This document shows, in pieces, positions 32,426 through 40,700 of a DNA stretch of 64,000 bases. A program made the translations under genes and the position numbers. Source of the DNA: DATLGB01 sp038258425 (GTDB lineage: Bacteria; Actinomycetota; Thermoleophilia; Solirubrobacterales; Solirubrobacteraceae); assembly GCA_038258425.1 (NCBI GenBank), contig JBBSPV010000006.1, forward strand, positions 41,675-105,674, in the 5' to 3' direction. Below the pieces are notes generated by a model. It was not told the DNA's origin. It made no database searches and saw only the letters and a program-made list of their open reading frames with translations. The first letter of the stretch is position 1; each line of letters opens with the position of its first letter.

Positions 32426-33385
32426 GTGCTCCATGGTAGGAACGTCCTCAAAGGTGCAGTGGTTACGGGGTTGCTCGCGGGCACGCTCGCGAGTCCCGCG
32501 GCGGCGCTGACCGTCGACGGCACACCGGGTCGCGACCGCGTCCGCGGCTCCGCGGGCAACGACACCATCAACACGTTCGCGGGCCGCGACTTCGTGCGCG
32601 CCCTCGCGGGTGACGACACGGTCAACCTCGGCAGGGGGCGCGACCTGGCCCTCGCCGGACCGGGCAACGACGCCGTCGACGCCGGCGCGGGCAACGACCG
32701 CGTGGTCGGCGGCGCCGGCAACGACTCGATCCTGGGTCGCGAGGGCAGGGACCGCCTGTTCGGCAACCTCGGCGACGACACGATCAACGGCCTCGCGGGC
32801 AACGATCGCATCCGTGGCAACGCGGGCAACGACGCCCTCCGCGGCGACGCCAGCGACACCGGGGATCGCCACAGCCGCGACCACATCTGGGGCGGCCCGG
32901 GCAACGACACGGTCAACGGCGGCGACGCCCGCGACTTCCTGTTCGGCGGCCAGGGCGACGACGTCGTCAACGGCGAGCTCGGCAACGACCTCATGTCCGG
33001 CGGCGCCGGCAACGACCGCCAGGACGGCGGCCCCGGTCGCGACCGGATCTTCGCCAACGTCGGCAACGACGTGACGCAGGGCGGCCCCGGCAACGACGAC
33101 CTGTGGGCGCTGACCCAGCGCGACACGGCGGCCGACGGCGGCGACGTCGTCCGCGGGGGACCCGGGCGCGACGTCATCCGCACGCGCGATCTCGAGCCCG
33201 ACCTCGTCAACTGCGGGCCCGGGTCCGACGTGGCGCTGCTCGACCCGACCGACGTGATCGAGGACGCCACCCCGCAGAACCCCAACGGGTCCTGCGAGCT
33301 GGTCCGGCGCGCGCCGGCCAACCCGCGCGACACCGGCAAGGAGGACGCCACGGAGGCGCCCGCCACGGAGAACCAGCAGGACTAG
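32426..33385 (+). CDS. secreted RTX-repeat calcium-binding protein
   Basis: A 319-residue protein that is almost entirely RTX repeats. The signal peptide is VLKGAVVTGLLAGTLASPAAA (spaced as two segments), cleaved near residue 28. About a dozen nonapeptides of type GxAGNDTIx follow, for example SAGNDTINTF, GAGNDRVVGG and GGPGNDTVNGG. The last 50 residues are an unfolded acidic tail (GKEDATEAPATENQQD). Start GTG 32426 lies 7 nt after GGAGG. It is shorter than the RTX protein at 10-11.6 kb and lacks its N-terminal domain. It probably coats the cell surface or binds Ca2+; the function is unproven. Confidence 0.82.
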   Translation: MLHGRNVLKGAVVTGLLAGTLASPAAALTVDGTPGRDRVRGSAGNDTINTFAGRDFVRALAGDDTVNLGRGRDLALAGPGNDAVDAGAGNDRVVGGAGNDSILGREGRDRLFGNLGDDTINGLAGNDRIRGNAGNDALRGDASDTGDRHSRDHIWGGPGNDTVNGGDARDFLFGGQGDDVVNGELGNDLMSGGAGNDRQDGGPGRDRIFANVGNDVTQGGPGNDDLWALTQRDTAADGGDVVRGGPGRDVIRTRDLEPDLVNCGPGSDVALLDPTDVIEDATPQNPNGSCELVRRAPANPRDTGKEDATEAPATENQQD

Positions 33386-33401
33386 TCGCACGCCCGTCCG
33401 C

Positions 33402-33429
33402 GGCGCTCCGGCACGGATGCCGGAGCGCC
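33402..33429. terminator. hairpin after RTX gene
   Basis: GGCGCTCCGGCA (33402-33413) pairs perfectly with 33418-33429 around a 4-nt loop, 17 bases after the RTX stop. There is no U-tract. It separates the RTX gene from phosphofructokinase. Confidence 0.6.
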
Positions 33430-33468
33430 CGCGGGTCGCGGGTCCGGGGGCCTCGGTAGGTTCCCGCG

Positions 33469-34509
33469 ATGGCTCGCATCGGAGTGCTCACGGGCGGCGG
33501 CGACTGTCCCGGACTGAACGCCGTCATCCGCGCGATCGTCCGCAAGGGCGTCGACGTCCACGGCCACGAGTGCTTCGGCTTCACCTACGGCTGGGCCGGT
33601 GTGCTCGAGGGCGAGGGCATGCCGCTGGACGCGAACGCGACGCGCGGCATCCTGCCCCGCGGCGGGACCATCCTCGGCTCCTCCCGGACCAACCCGTTCA
33701 AGGCCGACGGGCCGGGGGCGGACGGCGTACGGGCCGGCATGGCGGCGCAGGGCGTCGATGTGCTCATCCCCATCGGCGGCGAGGACACGCTCGGCGTGGC
33801 GGGCAAGCTCGCCGAGGCCGGCGTCCCCGTCGTCGGGGTGCCCAAGACGATCGACAACGACCTCGCCGGCACCGACTTCACCTTCGGCTTCCAGACCGCC
33901 GTGCAGATCGCCACGGACGCCATCGACCGGCTGCACACGACCGCCGAGTCCCACAACCGCGTGATGGTCGTCGAGGTCATGGGCCGCCATGCGGGGTGGA
34001 TCGCCGCCTACTGCGGGCTCGCGGGCGGCGCCGACGCGATCCTCGTCCCCGAGCGCCCGTTCGACGTCGACGAGGTCTGCGAGCACCTGCGCCGCCGCCA
34101 CGCCAAGGGCCGGCGCTTCTCGATCGTCGTCGTCTCCGAGGGCGCCCAGGCGCGCGACGGGGACGAGACGACGGCCACCGACACCGGGCAGGTCGACGCC
34201 TTCGGCCATGCCCGGCTCGGCGGCGTGGGGGTGATGCTCGAGCGCGAGATCGAGGCGCGCACGGGCTACGAGGCGCGCATGACGATCCTCGGCCACGTGC
34301 AGCGGGGCGGCACGCCGAACGCCTACGACCGGGTGCTCGGCACGCGCTTCGGGGTCGCCGCGGTCGACGCGGTCGCGCGCGGCGACGTCGGCAAGATGGT
34401 CGCGCTGCGCGGGACCGACGTGATCACGGTCGCGCTGGCCGAGGCGCTCGCCGCGCCGAAGCTCCTCGACCCGGAGCTCTACGAGACGGCGGAGGTCTTC
34501 TTCGGCTAG
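33469..34509 (+). CDS. 6-phosphofructokinase, pyrophosphate-type signature
   Basis: A 346-residue PfkA-family enzyme phosphorylating fructose-6-phosphate. It shows IGVLTGGGDCPGLNAVIRAI, RTNPF, GGEDTLG (residues 103-109), PKTIDNDLAGTDFTFGF and the substrate loop EVMGRHAGWIA. In this family the residue pair at E. coli positions 104/124 separates ATP users (Gly/Gly) from PPi users (Asp/Lys). Here it is D106 and K126, as in the actinobacterial PPi-PFK of Amycolatopsis methanolica. The enzyme is therefore probably PPi-dependent and reversible. Its stop and that of the convergent DsbA-like gene share the palindrome CTAG. Confidence 0.88.
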   Translation: MARIGVLTGGGDCPGLNAVIRAIVRKGVDVHGHECFGFTYGWAGVLEGEGMPLDANATRGILPRGGTILGSSRTNPFKADGPGADGVRAGMAAQGVDVLIPIGGEDTLGVAGKLAEAGVPVVGVPKTIDNDLAGTDFTFGFQTAVQIATDAIDRLHTTAESHNRVMVVEVMGRHAGWIAAYCGLAGGADAILVPERPFDVDEVCEHLRRRHAKGRRFSIVVVSEGAQARDGDETTATDTGQVDAFGHARLGGVGVMLEREIEARTGYEARMTILGHVQRGGTPNAYDRVLGTRFGVAAVDAVARGDVGKMVALRGTDVITVALAEALAAPKLLDPELYETAEVFFG

Positions 34510-35075
34510 GGACGTCGGGGGGTTTCGGCCTCCGGTCCTCGCAAGCTCGGACCTTCGGACGACGTCACCAGGGCCTCGACGATGGAGCCCGCGTCGAAGG
34601 CCCCGTCCAGCCGCCGGCCGTTGGTGAAGAAGCCGGGCGTCCCCGCGACGCCGGAGGCCTCGCCGGTGGCGGCGTCGTGGCGCACCCGGTCGAGGTGGAC
34701 GCCCGCGGCGAGCTCGTCGCGCACGCGCGCCGCGTCGAGCCCGAGCGCCTTCGCGTGGTCGACGAGGTCGGCCTCGCTCAGCCGGCCGTTCGCGGCGTAG
34801 AGTGCGTCGTGCATCGGCCAGAACGCATCCTGCACCGCGGCCGCCTCGGCCGCCTGGGCGGCCAGGAGGGCATGGGGGTGCACGGACTCGAGCGGAAAGT
34901 GGCGGAAGACGAACCGCAGCCGCTCGCCCAGGCGACGCTCCACCCGCGCGAGGATGGACTGGGACTCGGCGCAGGAGGGGCACTCGAAGTCGCCGTACAT
35001 CACGAGCTCGAGGTCGGCCTCCGGCACACCGCGGACGTGGTCGGCGGAGCGGACGGGCTCGGTCAGGTCGGGCAT
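34506..35075 (-). CDS. DsbA-family thiol:disulfide oxidoreductase
   Basis: A 189-residue thioredoxin-fold protein. DLELVMYGDFECPSCAESQ carries the CPSC active site (about residues 32-35), a helical insert VFRHFPLESVHPHALLAAQA follows, and the cis-Pro loop is SGVAGTPGFFTNGR. There is no signal peptide or membrane anchor, so it is cytosolic, like other DsbA/FrnE-like proteins that handle oxidised proteins. ATG 35075 begins the conserved region. The gene is divergent from the antiporter (27 bp) and convergent with phosphofructokinase, sharing the CTAG stop. Confidence 0.85.
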   Translation of the reverse strand: MPDLTEPVRSADHVRGVPEADLELVMYGDFECPSCAESQSILARVERRLGERLRFVFRHFPLESVHPHALLAAQAAEAAAVQDAFWPMHDALYAANGRLSEADLVDHAKALGLDAARVRDELAAGVHLDRVRHDAATGEASGVAGTPGFFTNGRRLDGAFDAGSIVEALVTSSEGPSLRGPEAETPRRP

Positions 35076-35102
35076 GGCCCGCGATCGTAGACTCGCCGGC
35101 GC

Positions 35103-36647
35103 GTGACCGACCTCGAGTTCCTCTTCGTGCTGCTCCTCGCGGCGGCGGGGCTCGCCCGGCTCGCGGACCTCGTCCGGGTCCCGTACCCGATCGTGCTCGT
35201 CGCCGCCGGCCTCGGCATCGGCTTCGTCCCGTTCCTGCCGAACGTCGAGCTCGCGCCCGAGGTCATCTTCCTCGTCTTCCTCCCGCCGTTGCTCGTGTCC
35301 GCGGGCTTCAACGCGTCGCCCCAGGCCCTGAAGGCCGAGCGGCGGCCGCTGGCGGTGCTCGCGCTCGGGCTCGTCATGGCCACGATCGTCGTCGTCGCCG
35401 TCGTGGCGCACGCCACGGTCCCCGGGCTGCCGTGGGCCGCCGCCTTCGCCCTCGGCGCGGTGGTCGCCCCGACCGATCCGGTCGCCGCGCTGGCCACCTT
35501 CGGGCGCGTCGGCGCCCCGGAGCGCGTGCAGCTGCTCGTCGAGGGCGAGTCGATGCTCAACGACGGCATCGCCTTGGTCGCGTTCCGCGTCGCGCTGGGC
35601 GTCGCCACCGGGGCGAGCTTCGACGCCGCGAGGGTCGGGGTGGACTTCGTGCTCTCGGTCGCCGGCGGCATCCTCGTCGGTCTCGCCGTCGGCTGGACCG
35701 TGCGGCGCATCATCGAGCGCCTCAACGACCCGCCGCTGGCCATCCTGCTCAGCGTGCTGTCCGGCTACGGCGCCTACGTGCTCGCCGAGGAGCTCGGGAC
35801 CTCGGGCGTGCTCGCCGCTGTGGTGGCCGGCATCTACTTCGGGTGGCACCAGTCCACGACCTTCGACGCGGACACGCGGCTGAGCGCCGTCGCCTTCTGG
35901 CAGGTGCTCGTCTTCGCGCTCAACGCGCTGATCTTCATCCTCCTCGGCCTGCAGTTCCCGACCCTCGTCGACGGGCTGCGCGACGAGGTGCGCCTCGGCG
36001 ACGTCGCGCTCACCGGGCTCCTGTTGTCGGCGACGGTCATCGGCGTCCGCCTCGTGGTCCAGTTCATCCCGGGCGCGCGCACCGGGGAGAACTGGCGCGA
36101 GCGGCTCGTCATGGGCTGGAGCGGGATGCGCGGGGCGATCTCGCTCGCGGCGGCGCTGTCGGTGCCCACGGACGTGCCGGCCCGGGAGGAGATCATCGTG
36201 CTGACCTTCGTCGTGATCGGCGTGACGCTCGTCGGGCAGGGGCTGACCCTGCCGCTGCTCGTGACCACCCTCGGCGTGCGCGGCGAGCGGGTGTGGTCGC
36301 CGGAGGAGGCGATCGCGCGGCTGGAGTCCGCGCAGTCGGCGCTCGACCGCCTGGACGAGCTCGAGGACGAATGGGAAGGCGAGCTCCCCGAGCCGGTGCG
36401 ACGGCTGCGTGAGCTCTACCGCGCGCGCTTCCGGATGTGCCAGGCGGTGCTGACCGGAGAGGACGACGGGCGCCACCGCGTGCAGGAGGGGCGCTACCGC
36501 TACGGCAACCTGCGTCGCGAGCTCATCGGCGTCGAGCGCTCCGCGCTGCTCGGCCTGCGGGCGGAGGGCCGTCTGCGACCCGACGTGCTGCGACTCATCG
36601 AGCGCGACCTCGACCTGGAGGAGGCGCGGATCTCCGCGCCCGCGTGA
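35103..36647 (+). CDS. Na+/H+ antiporter, CPA1 family
   Basis: A 514-residue cation/proton antiporter. About twelve transmembrane helices (residues 1-400) include the core FALGAVVAPTDPVAALATF, VEGESMLNDGIALVAF (the ND of helix 5) and WSGMRGAISLAAALSVP. The cytosolic tail of about 120 residues is charged and coiled-coil-like (IARLESAQSALDRLDELEDE), perhaps regulatory. The start is GTG 35103. The stop overlaps the DNA ligase ATG by one base (TGATG), so they are coupled although functionally unrelated. Confidence 0.9.
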   Translation: MTDLEFLFVLLLAAAGLARLADLVRVPYPIVLVAAGLGIGFVPFLPNVELAPEVIFLVFLPPLLVSAGFNASPQALKAERRPLAVLALGLVMATIVVVAVVAHATVPGLPWAAAFALGAVVAPTDPVAALATFGRVGAPERVQLLVEGESMLNDGIALVAFRVALGVATGASFDAARVGVDFVLSVAGGILVGLAVGWTVRRIIERLNDPPLAILLSVLSGYGAYVLAEELGTSGVLAAVVAGIYFGWHQSTTFDADTRLSAVAFWQVLVFALNALIFILLGLQFPTLVDGLRDEVRLGDVALTGLLLSATVIGVRLVVQFIPGARTGENWRERLVMGWSGMRGAISLAAALSVPTDVPAREEIIVLTFVVIGVTLVGQGLTLPLLVTTLGVRGERVWSPEEAIARLESAQSALDRLDELEDEWEGELPEPVRRLRELYRARFRMCQAVLTGEDDGRHRVQEGRYRYGNLRRELIGVERSALLGLRAEGRLRPDVLRLIERDLDLEEARISAPA

Positions 36648-38197
36648 TGCGCTTCGCCGAGCTCGTCGCCGTGTCGGACGCCGTGCGCGAGACGTCGTCG
36701 CGGACCGCCAAGGCCGAGCGGCTGGCCACTGGGCTGCGGTCGCTGGCGCCCGAGGAGGTCGAGCCGGGCGTCGCCTTCCTCGCCGGCGAGCTGCTGCAGC
36801 GTCAGGTCGGCGTCGGCTGGGCCTCGCTGCGGGAGGTCGCCGTGGCGCCGGCGGCCGTGCCGGAGCTGACGGTGGCCGACGTGGCGGCCGCCTTCGCGCG
36901 CCTGGAGGCGCTGTCGGGGCGGGGCGTCACCGCGGCCCGGCGCGCCGAGCTGAAGTCGCTGCTGAGCCGCTGCGCCGAGGCGGAGCAGCGCTTCGTGCGG
37001 GCGCTGCTCGGCGGCGGGCTGCGCCAGGGCGCACTGGCCGGCGCGGTCACCGACGCGGTGGCCCGCGCCTCCGGGGTGCCCCTGCCGCTCGTGCGGCGGG
37101 CGCTCATGCTGCGCGGGTCGCTCCCCGCCGTCGCCGCGGTGGCGCTGGGAGCCGACGGAGCCGATGGGTTGGCGGCCATCGGGCTCGAGGTCGGGCGGCC
37201 GGTTCAGCCGATGCTGGCCGGCTCGGCGAAGGACGTCGACGACGCGCTCGCGCGGATCGCGCCGGCCGCGGTCGAGTTCAAGCTGGACGGGGCGCGCATC
37301 CAGGTCCACCGCTCAGGCGACCGAGTGGCGGTCTTCACCCGCTCGCTCGACGACGTGACCGCGCGCGTGCCGGAGATCGTCGCGCTCGTCCGGGCGCTGC
37401 CGGCACGTGCCGTGGTGCTCGACGGCGAGGCGATCGCCCTGCGCGAGGACGGGCGCCCGCATCCGTTCCAGGTGACGGCCTCGCGATTCACCCAGAGGCC
37501 TTCGGCCCCGGGCACACACGGCCACCGCGGGAGCCGCGGGCGGGCCGACGTCGCCCTCACGCCGCTGTTCTTCGACCTGCTGCACCTCGACGACGCCGAT
37601 CTGCTCGACGCGCCGCTGCGCGAGCGGGCCGCGGCGCTGGAGGCGCTCGTGCCCGAGGCGGCGCGGATCCCGCGGGCGGTCGCCGAGGATGCCGCCGCCG
37701 CCGGGCTCGTGCTGGAGTCCGCGCTCGTCCGTGGCCACGAGGGCGTCGTCATCAAGGATCTCGACGCGCCCTACGCCGCCGGCCGGCGCGGCGCGGGCTG
37801 GCTGAAGGTCAAGCCGGTGCACACGCTCGACCTCGTCGTCCTCGCCGTCGAATGGGGCTCGGGCCGCCGCCGGGGCTGGCTCTCGAACCTGCACCTCGGC
37901 GCGCGGGCCGGCGACGGCAGCGGCCTCGTCATGCTCGGCAAGACGTTCAAGGGGCTCACGGACGAGATGCTGCGCTGGCAGACCGCGCGGCTGCTCGAGC
38001 TCGCCGACGGGCCGACGGACGACTGGGTCGTGCGAGTCCGGCCCGAACTGGTGGTCGAGATCGCCTTCGACGGCGTCCAGACGAGCCGGCGCTACCCGGG
38101 CGGAGTGGCGCTGCGTTTCGCGCGCGTGGTGCGCCACCGACCGGACAAGCGGGCGTCCGAGGCCGACACGCTGGCGGCGGTCCTGGCCTTCAGGTGA
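36647..38197 (+). CDS. ATP-dependent DNA ligase
   Basis: A 516-residue LigB/Lig-type ATP-dependent ligase as found alongside LigA in actinobacteria. An N-terminal helical DNA-binding domain (residues 1-180) precedes the nucleotidyltransferase core. The AMP-accepting K212 is in EFKLDGARIQVHR, motif III in FFDLLHLDD, motif IV in GHEGVVIKDL, and motif V in GWLKVKPVHTLDL. The OB-fold with GRRRGWLSNLHLGAR closes it. It probably seals nicks during repair. Its TGA stop lies inside the first palindromic element (38194-38236). Confidence 0.93.
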   Translation: MRFAELVAVSDAVRETSSRTAKAERLATGLRSLAPEEVEPGVAFLAGELLQRQVGVGWASLREVAVAPAAVPELTVADVAAAFARLEALSGRGVTAARRAELKSLLSRCAEAEQRFVRALLGGGLRQGALAGAVTDAVARASGVPLPLVRRALMLRGSLPAVAAVALGADGADGLAAIGLEVGRPVQPMLAGSAKDVDDALARIAPAAVEFKLDGARIQVHRSGDRVAVFTRSLDDVTARVPEIVALVRALPARAVVLDGEAIALREDGRPHPFQVTASRFTQRPSAPGTHGHRGSRGRADVALTPLFFDLLHLDDADLLDAPLRERAAALEALVPEAARIPRAVAEDAAAAGLVLESALVRGHEGVVIKDLDAPYAAGRRGAGWLKVKPVHTLDLVVLAVEWGSGRRRGWLSNLHLGARAGDGSGLVMLGKTFKGLTDEMLRWQTARLLELADGPTDDWVVRVRPELVVEIAFDGVQTSRRYPGGVALRFARVVRHRPDKRASEADTLAAVLAFR

Positions 38198-38236
38198 CCG
38201 CACTTCCGGTCGCCTGAGGGCCGGAACTGCGGTCAC
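38194..38236. repeat. palindromic element pair a/b after the ligase gene
   Basis: GTGACCGCACTTCCGG (38194-38209) and CCGGAACTGCGGTCAC (38221-38236) form a 16-bp stem with one mismatch and an 11-nt loop. The TGA at 38195-38197 is the ligase stop codon. The same 16-mer recurs around the next gene. Confidence 0.85.
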
Positions 38237-38284
38237 GCGCGTGTAGAGGGGCCGAGATTCGGCCGTCTCGCGCCTAGGGAAGGT

Positions 38285-38327
38285 GTGACCGCACATCCGC
38301 CCTCCCACCGTCCGCATCTGCGGTCAC
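38285..38327. repeat. palindromic element pair c/d spanning the DUF559 gene start
   Basis: GTGACCGCACATCCG (from 38285) and CGCATCTGCGGTCAC (38313-38327) form the same type of hairpin with two mismatches. The first GTG is the start codon of the AbiEi/DUF559 gene, so the element encodes that protein's first 14 or so residues. Confidence 0.8.
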
Positions 38328-39178
38328 CGGGCCTCGAAGCGCGGATCGCCGCCCTCGCCACGCGCCAGCACGGCATCGTCAGCGCTGTGCAGCTCGTCGA
38401 GCTCGGGCTGGGCGAACGGTCCGTCCGGCGGCGCAGCGCCGAAGGCGCCCTGCTTCGCATCCACCAGGGCGTCTACGCCGTCGGTCACCGGCCCCGTACG
38501 CCGCAGGCACCTTGGATGGCGGCGGTGCTCGCGTGCGGTCCAGGCGCCGTGGTGAGCCACCATGACGCGGCCGTGCTGCTCGGCTTCGGCGCGCCCGTCG
38601 GCAGCCCCGTCCACGTGACGGCGACGACGAAAGGACGCTCGCAGGCGGGCATCCTCCGGCACTGGACCCGCCGCCTGCTGCCCTTCGAGACGACACTCCG
38701 GCACGGCATTCCGGTCACCACGCCGCAGCGCACGGCCATCGACCTGGCGGACGTCCTGACCGACAACGCCTCCGAGCTCGCCCTACGCAGCGCGGAGCGG
38801 CGGAAGCTGCTCGACCGTAGCCGGCTCCGGCCGATCCACGGCCGGCGGGGCGCCGCGCGCGTGCGCCGGCGGACCGACCCGATCCGCTCACCGCTCGAGG
38901 CGCGCTTCAAGGCCTTCCTCATCCGACACAGCTTTCCGCTGCCGGACTTCAACGCCGAGCTCGAGGACCTCGGCGAGGTGGACGCGGCATGGCCGGTGCG
39001 GCGGCTCGTGGTCGAGCTCGACTCATGGGAGCACCATGGCAACCGTCACCAGTTCGAGACCGACCGGGAGCGCCGCGCCCGGCTCGTCGCCGACGGCTGG
39101 CGCGTCGTGGAAGTGACGCACCGGATGCTTGAAACCGAGCCGGTGGACCTCTTCCACACCCTCTTCGGCGGCCCGTGA
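38285..39178 (+). CDS. AbiEi-type N-domain plus DUF559 (Vsr-like) protein
   Basis: A 297-residue protein of a class abundant in Solirubrobacterales. The N-terminal part (residues about 20-75) is a winged-helix like AbiEi antitoxins: IAALATRQHGIVSAVQLVEL then RSVRRRSAEGALLRIHQGVYAVG. A middle domain with PVTTPQRTAIDLADVL follows. The C-terminal DUF559 domain has the Vsr-like PD-(D/E)XK core: VDAAWPVRRLVVELDSWEHH, then FETDRERRARLVADGWRVVEVTH. It may be a nuclease or a type IV toxin-antitoxin relative; activity is untested. Both its start and stop codons lie inside copies of the palindromic 16-mer. Confidence 0.75.
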   Translation: MTAHPPSHRPHLRSPGLEARIAALATRQHGIVSAVQLVELGLGERSVRRRSAEGALLRIHQGVYAVGHRPRTPQAPWMAAVLACGPGAVVSHHDAAVLLGFGAPVGSPVHVTATTKGRSQAGILRHWTRRLLPFETTLRHGIPVTTPQRTAIDLADVLTDNASELALRSAERRKLLDRSRLRPIHGRRGAARVRRRTDPIRSPLEARFKAFLIRHSFPLPDFNAELEDLGEVDAAWPVRRLVVELDSWEHHGNRHQFETDRERRARLVADGWRVVEVTHRMLETEPVDLFHTLFGGP

Positions 39179-39277
39179 CCGCACTTCCGGACGCGGGCCG
39201 GCCGGAACTGCGGTCACCCCGCCGTCGCGGCCGGAACTGCGGTCACCCCGCCGCGCCCGGGCCGGAACCCCGGTCAC
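39175..39277. repeat. palindromic elements e/f and tandem copies g, h
   Basis: GTGACCGCACTTCCGG (39175-39190) pairs with CCGGAACTGCGGTCAC (39202-39217) around 11 nt. Two more inverted-orientation copies follow at 39231-39246 and (as CCGGAACCCCGGTCAC) 39262-39277. The spacing is 29 and 31 bp, each followed by CCCGCCG. The first contains the DUF559 stop TGA. The last, read on the minus strand, contains the stop TGA of the cation transporter gene. Confidence 0.85.
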
Positions 39278-40659
39278 CCCGCCGGTTCCGTGTGGACGAC
39301 GACGTCGGCGATGGCCGGGGCGCGGCGGCGGACCTCCTGCTCGACCTCGGTGGCCAGCCGGTGCGCCTCCCCCAGCGGCTCGTCGGCCGCCACGCAGACG
39401 GTCAGCAGCGCGACGAGCCGGCCGTCCTGACGCTCGCGCAGCTGCAGGCCCAGCGGCTCGCGACCTGTGCGGGCCCGCACGACGTCGGCGATCTCCTCGC
39501 GCTCGGCCGTCGTGTCGTCCGGCGTCGGCTCGGCCCCGTCGCGCGCCACCGCGAGCGGCTCGATGTGCGTGTGGACGACGGTGAGCTCGGGCGCCGCGGC
39601 CCGGATCGCGCGCTCGACGTCGGTGGTGACGCCGTGCGCGGCGTCCAGCGACAACGCGGCCGGCAGCTTGAGGTGCAGGGTCACCTCGGGCCGTCCGGCC
39701 ACGGTGAGCACCCGGACGTTGTGCACCTCGCGCACCCCCTCGACGCCCGCGGCGGCGGCGTGCACGCGCTCCCGGACGCTGTGGCCCCGACCCGGCTCGA
39801 CGTGGACCACGACGTCGGCGCGCGGCAGCTCGCGCCGCACCGCCGCCTCAACGGTGTCGGCCCGGGCGTGGCCCTGGCCGACCGCCGCGTCCGGGCGGAT
39901 GCCGATCACGGCGTCGACGAAGTAGCTGCCCGCCGCCTCCCGCACGCGCAGGCGCCGCAGCTCGACGCCCGGCTCGGCCCGGGCGATCGCCTGCCGCGCC
40001 GCCTCCGCCGCCGCCTGCGGCGCGCGGTCCATCAGCACCTCGACGTTGCCGCGCGCCAGCCGGGCCGCCGCCACCACGACGAGCACGGCGACGACGAGCG
40101 CGGCGATCGCGTCGCCCTCCTGCACGCCCGCGCGCACGACGAGGAGCCCGATGAGCACGGCGACGGAGCCGACGAGGTCGCCGGCGAAGTGCAGCGCGTT
40201 GGAGGCCAGCGCCGGACTCGCGTAGCGCTTCGAGGCGCGCCACGAGACCGTCGCACGCGACGCGTCGATGCCGATCACGACCACGAGGACGACGAGCGTG
40301 TACCAGGCCGCGTCGACCTCCGCGCCTCCGTCTCCCGTGAGCCGGCGCACGGACTGCACGGCGATGAACACCGAGGCGAGCACGAGGAAGGCCGCCTCGC
40401 CGAGCGCCGCGAGGTGCTCGGCCTTGCCGTGCCCGTACGGATGCTCGCGGTCGGGCGGGCGGATCGCCACCCTGATCGCGAAGAGCGTGAGCAGCGCGGC
40501 GACGAGGTCCGTGCCCGAGTGCAGCGCCTCGGCCACGAGCCCGAGCGACCCGCTCGCGAGCCCCGCCCCGAGCTTGAGCGCCACGAGTGCGACGGCCGCG
40601 AAGACCGACAGCAGCGCGGTCCGCTGCTCCCCCGCGTGGCTGCCCTCCCAGGTGGACAT
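39274..40659 (-). CDS. cation diffusion facilitator (CDF) transporter
   Basis: A 461-residue CDF exporter for divalent metal ions. Six transmembrane helices span the first 210 residues. The site residues are visible: EALHSGTDLVAALL (HxxxD) in helix II, HPYGHGKAEHLAALGE in the loop, and ALHFAGDLVGSVAVL (HxxxD) in helix V. The cytosolic part is long, with two to three ferredoxin-like regions (AAGSYFVDAVIGIRPDAAV, EGVREVHNVRVLTVAGRPEV) instead of one. The metal is unknown. The stop TGA lies in the last palindromic element. It is divergent from the C26 hydrolase gene. Confidence 0.9.
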   Translation of the reverse strand: MSTWEGSHAGEQRTALLSVFAAVALVALKLGAGLASGSLGLVAEALHSGTDLVAALLTLFAIRVAIRPPDREHPYGHGKAEHLAALGEAAFLVLASVFIAVQSVRRLTGDGGAEVDAAWYTLVVLVVVIGIDASRATVSWRASKRYASPALASNALHFAGDLVGSVAVLIGLLVVRAGVQEGDAIAALVVAVLVVVAAARLARGNVEVLMDRAPQAAAEAARQAIARAEPGVELRRLRVREAAGSYFVDAVIGIRPDAAVGQGHARADTVEAAVRRELPRADVVVHVEPGRGHSVRERVHAAAAGVEGVREVHNVRVLTVAGRPEVTLHLKLPAALSLDAAHGVTTDVERAIRAAAPELTVVHTHIEPLAVARDGAEPTPDDTTAEREEIADVVRARTGREPLGLQLRERQDGRLVALLTVCVAADEPLGEAHRLATEVEQEVRRRAPAIADVVVHTEPAG

Positions 40660-40700
40660 CAGCCATCGGACGCTAGCGCCGCGGCCCTACGCTGGATCGG

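Noticed and set aside
34506..34509. Shared CTAG stop codons of convergent phosphofructokinase and DsbA-like genes
   Set aside because: Real but a trivial consequence of compact convergent genes; mentioned only in the gene entries.
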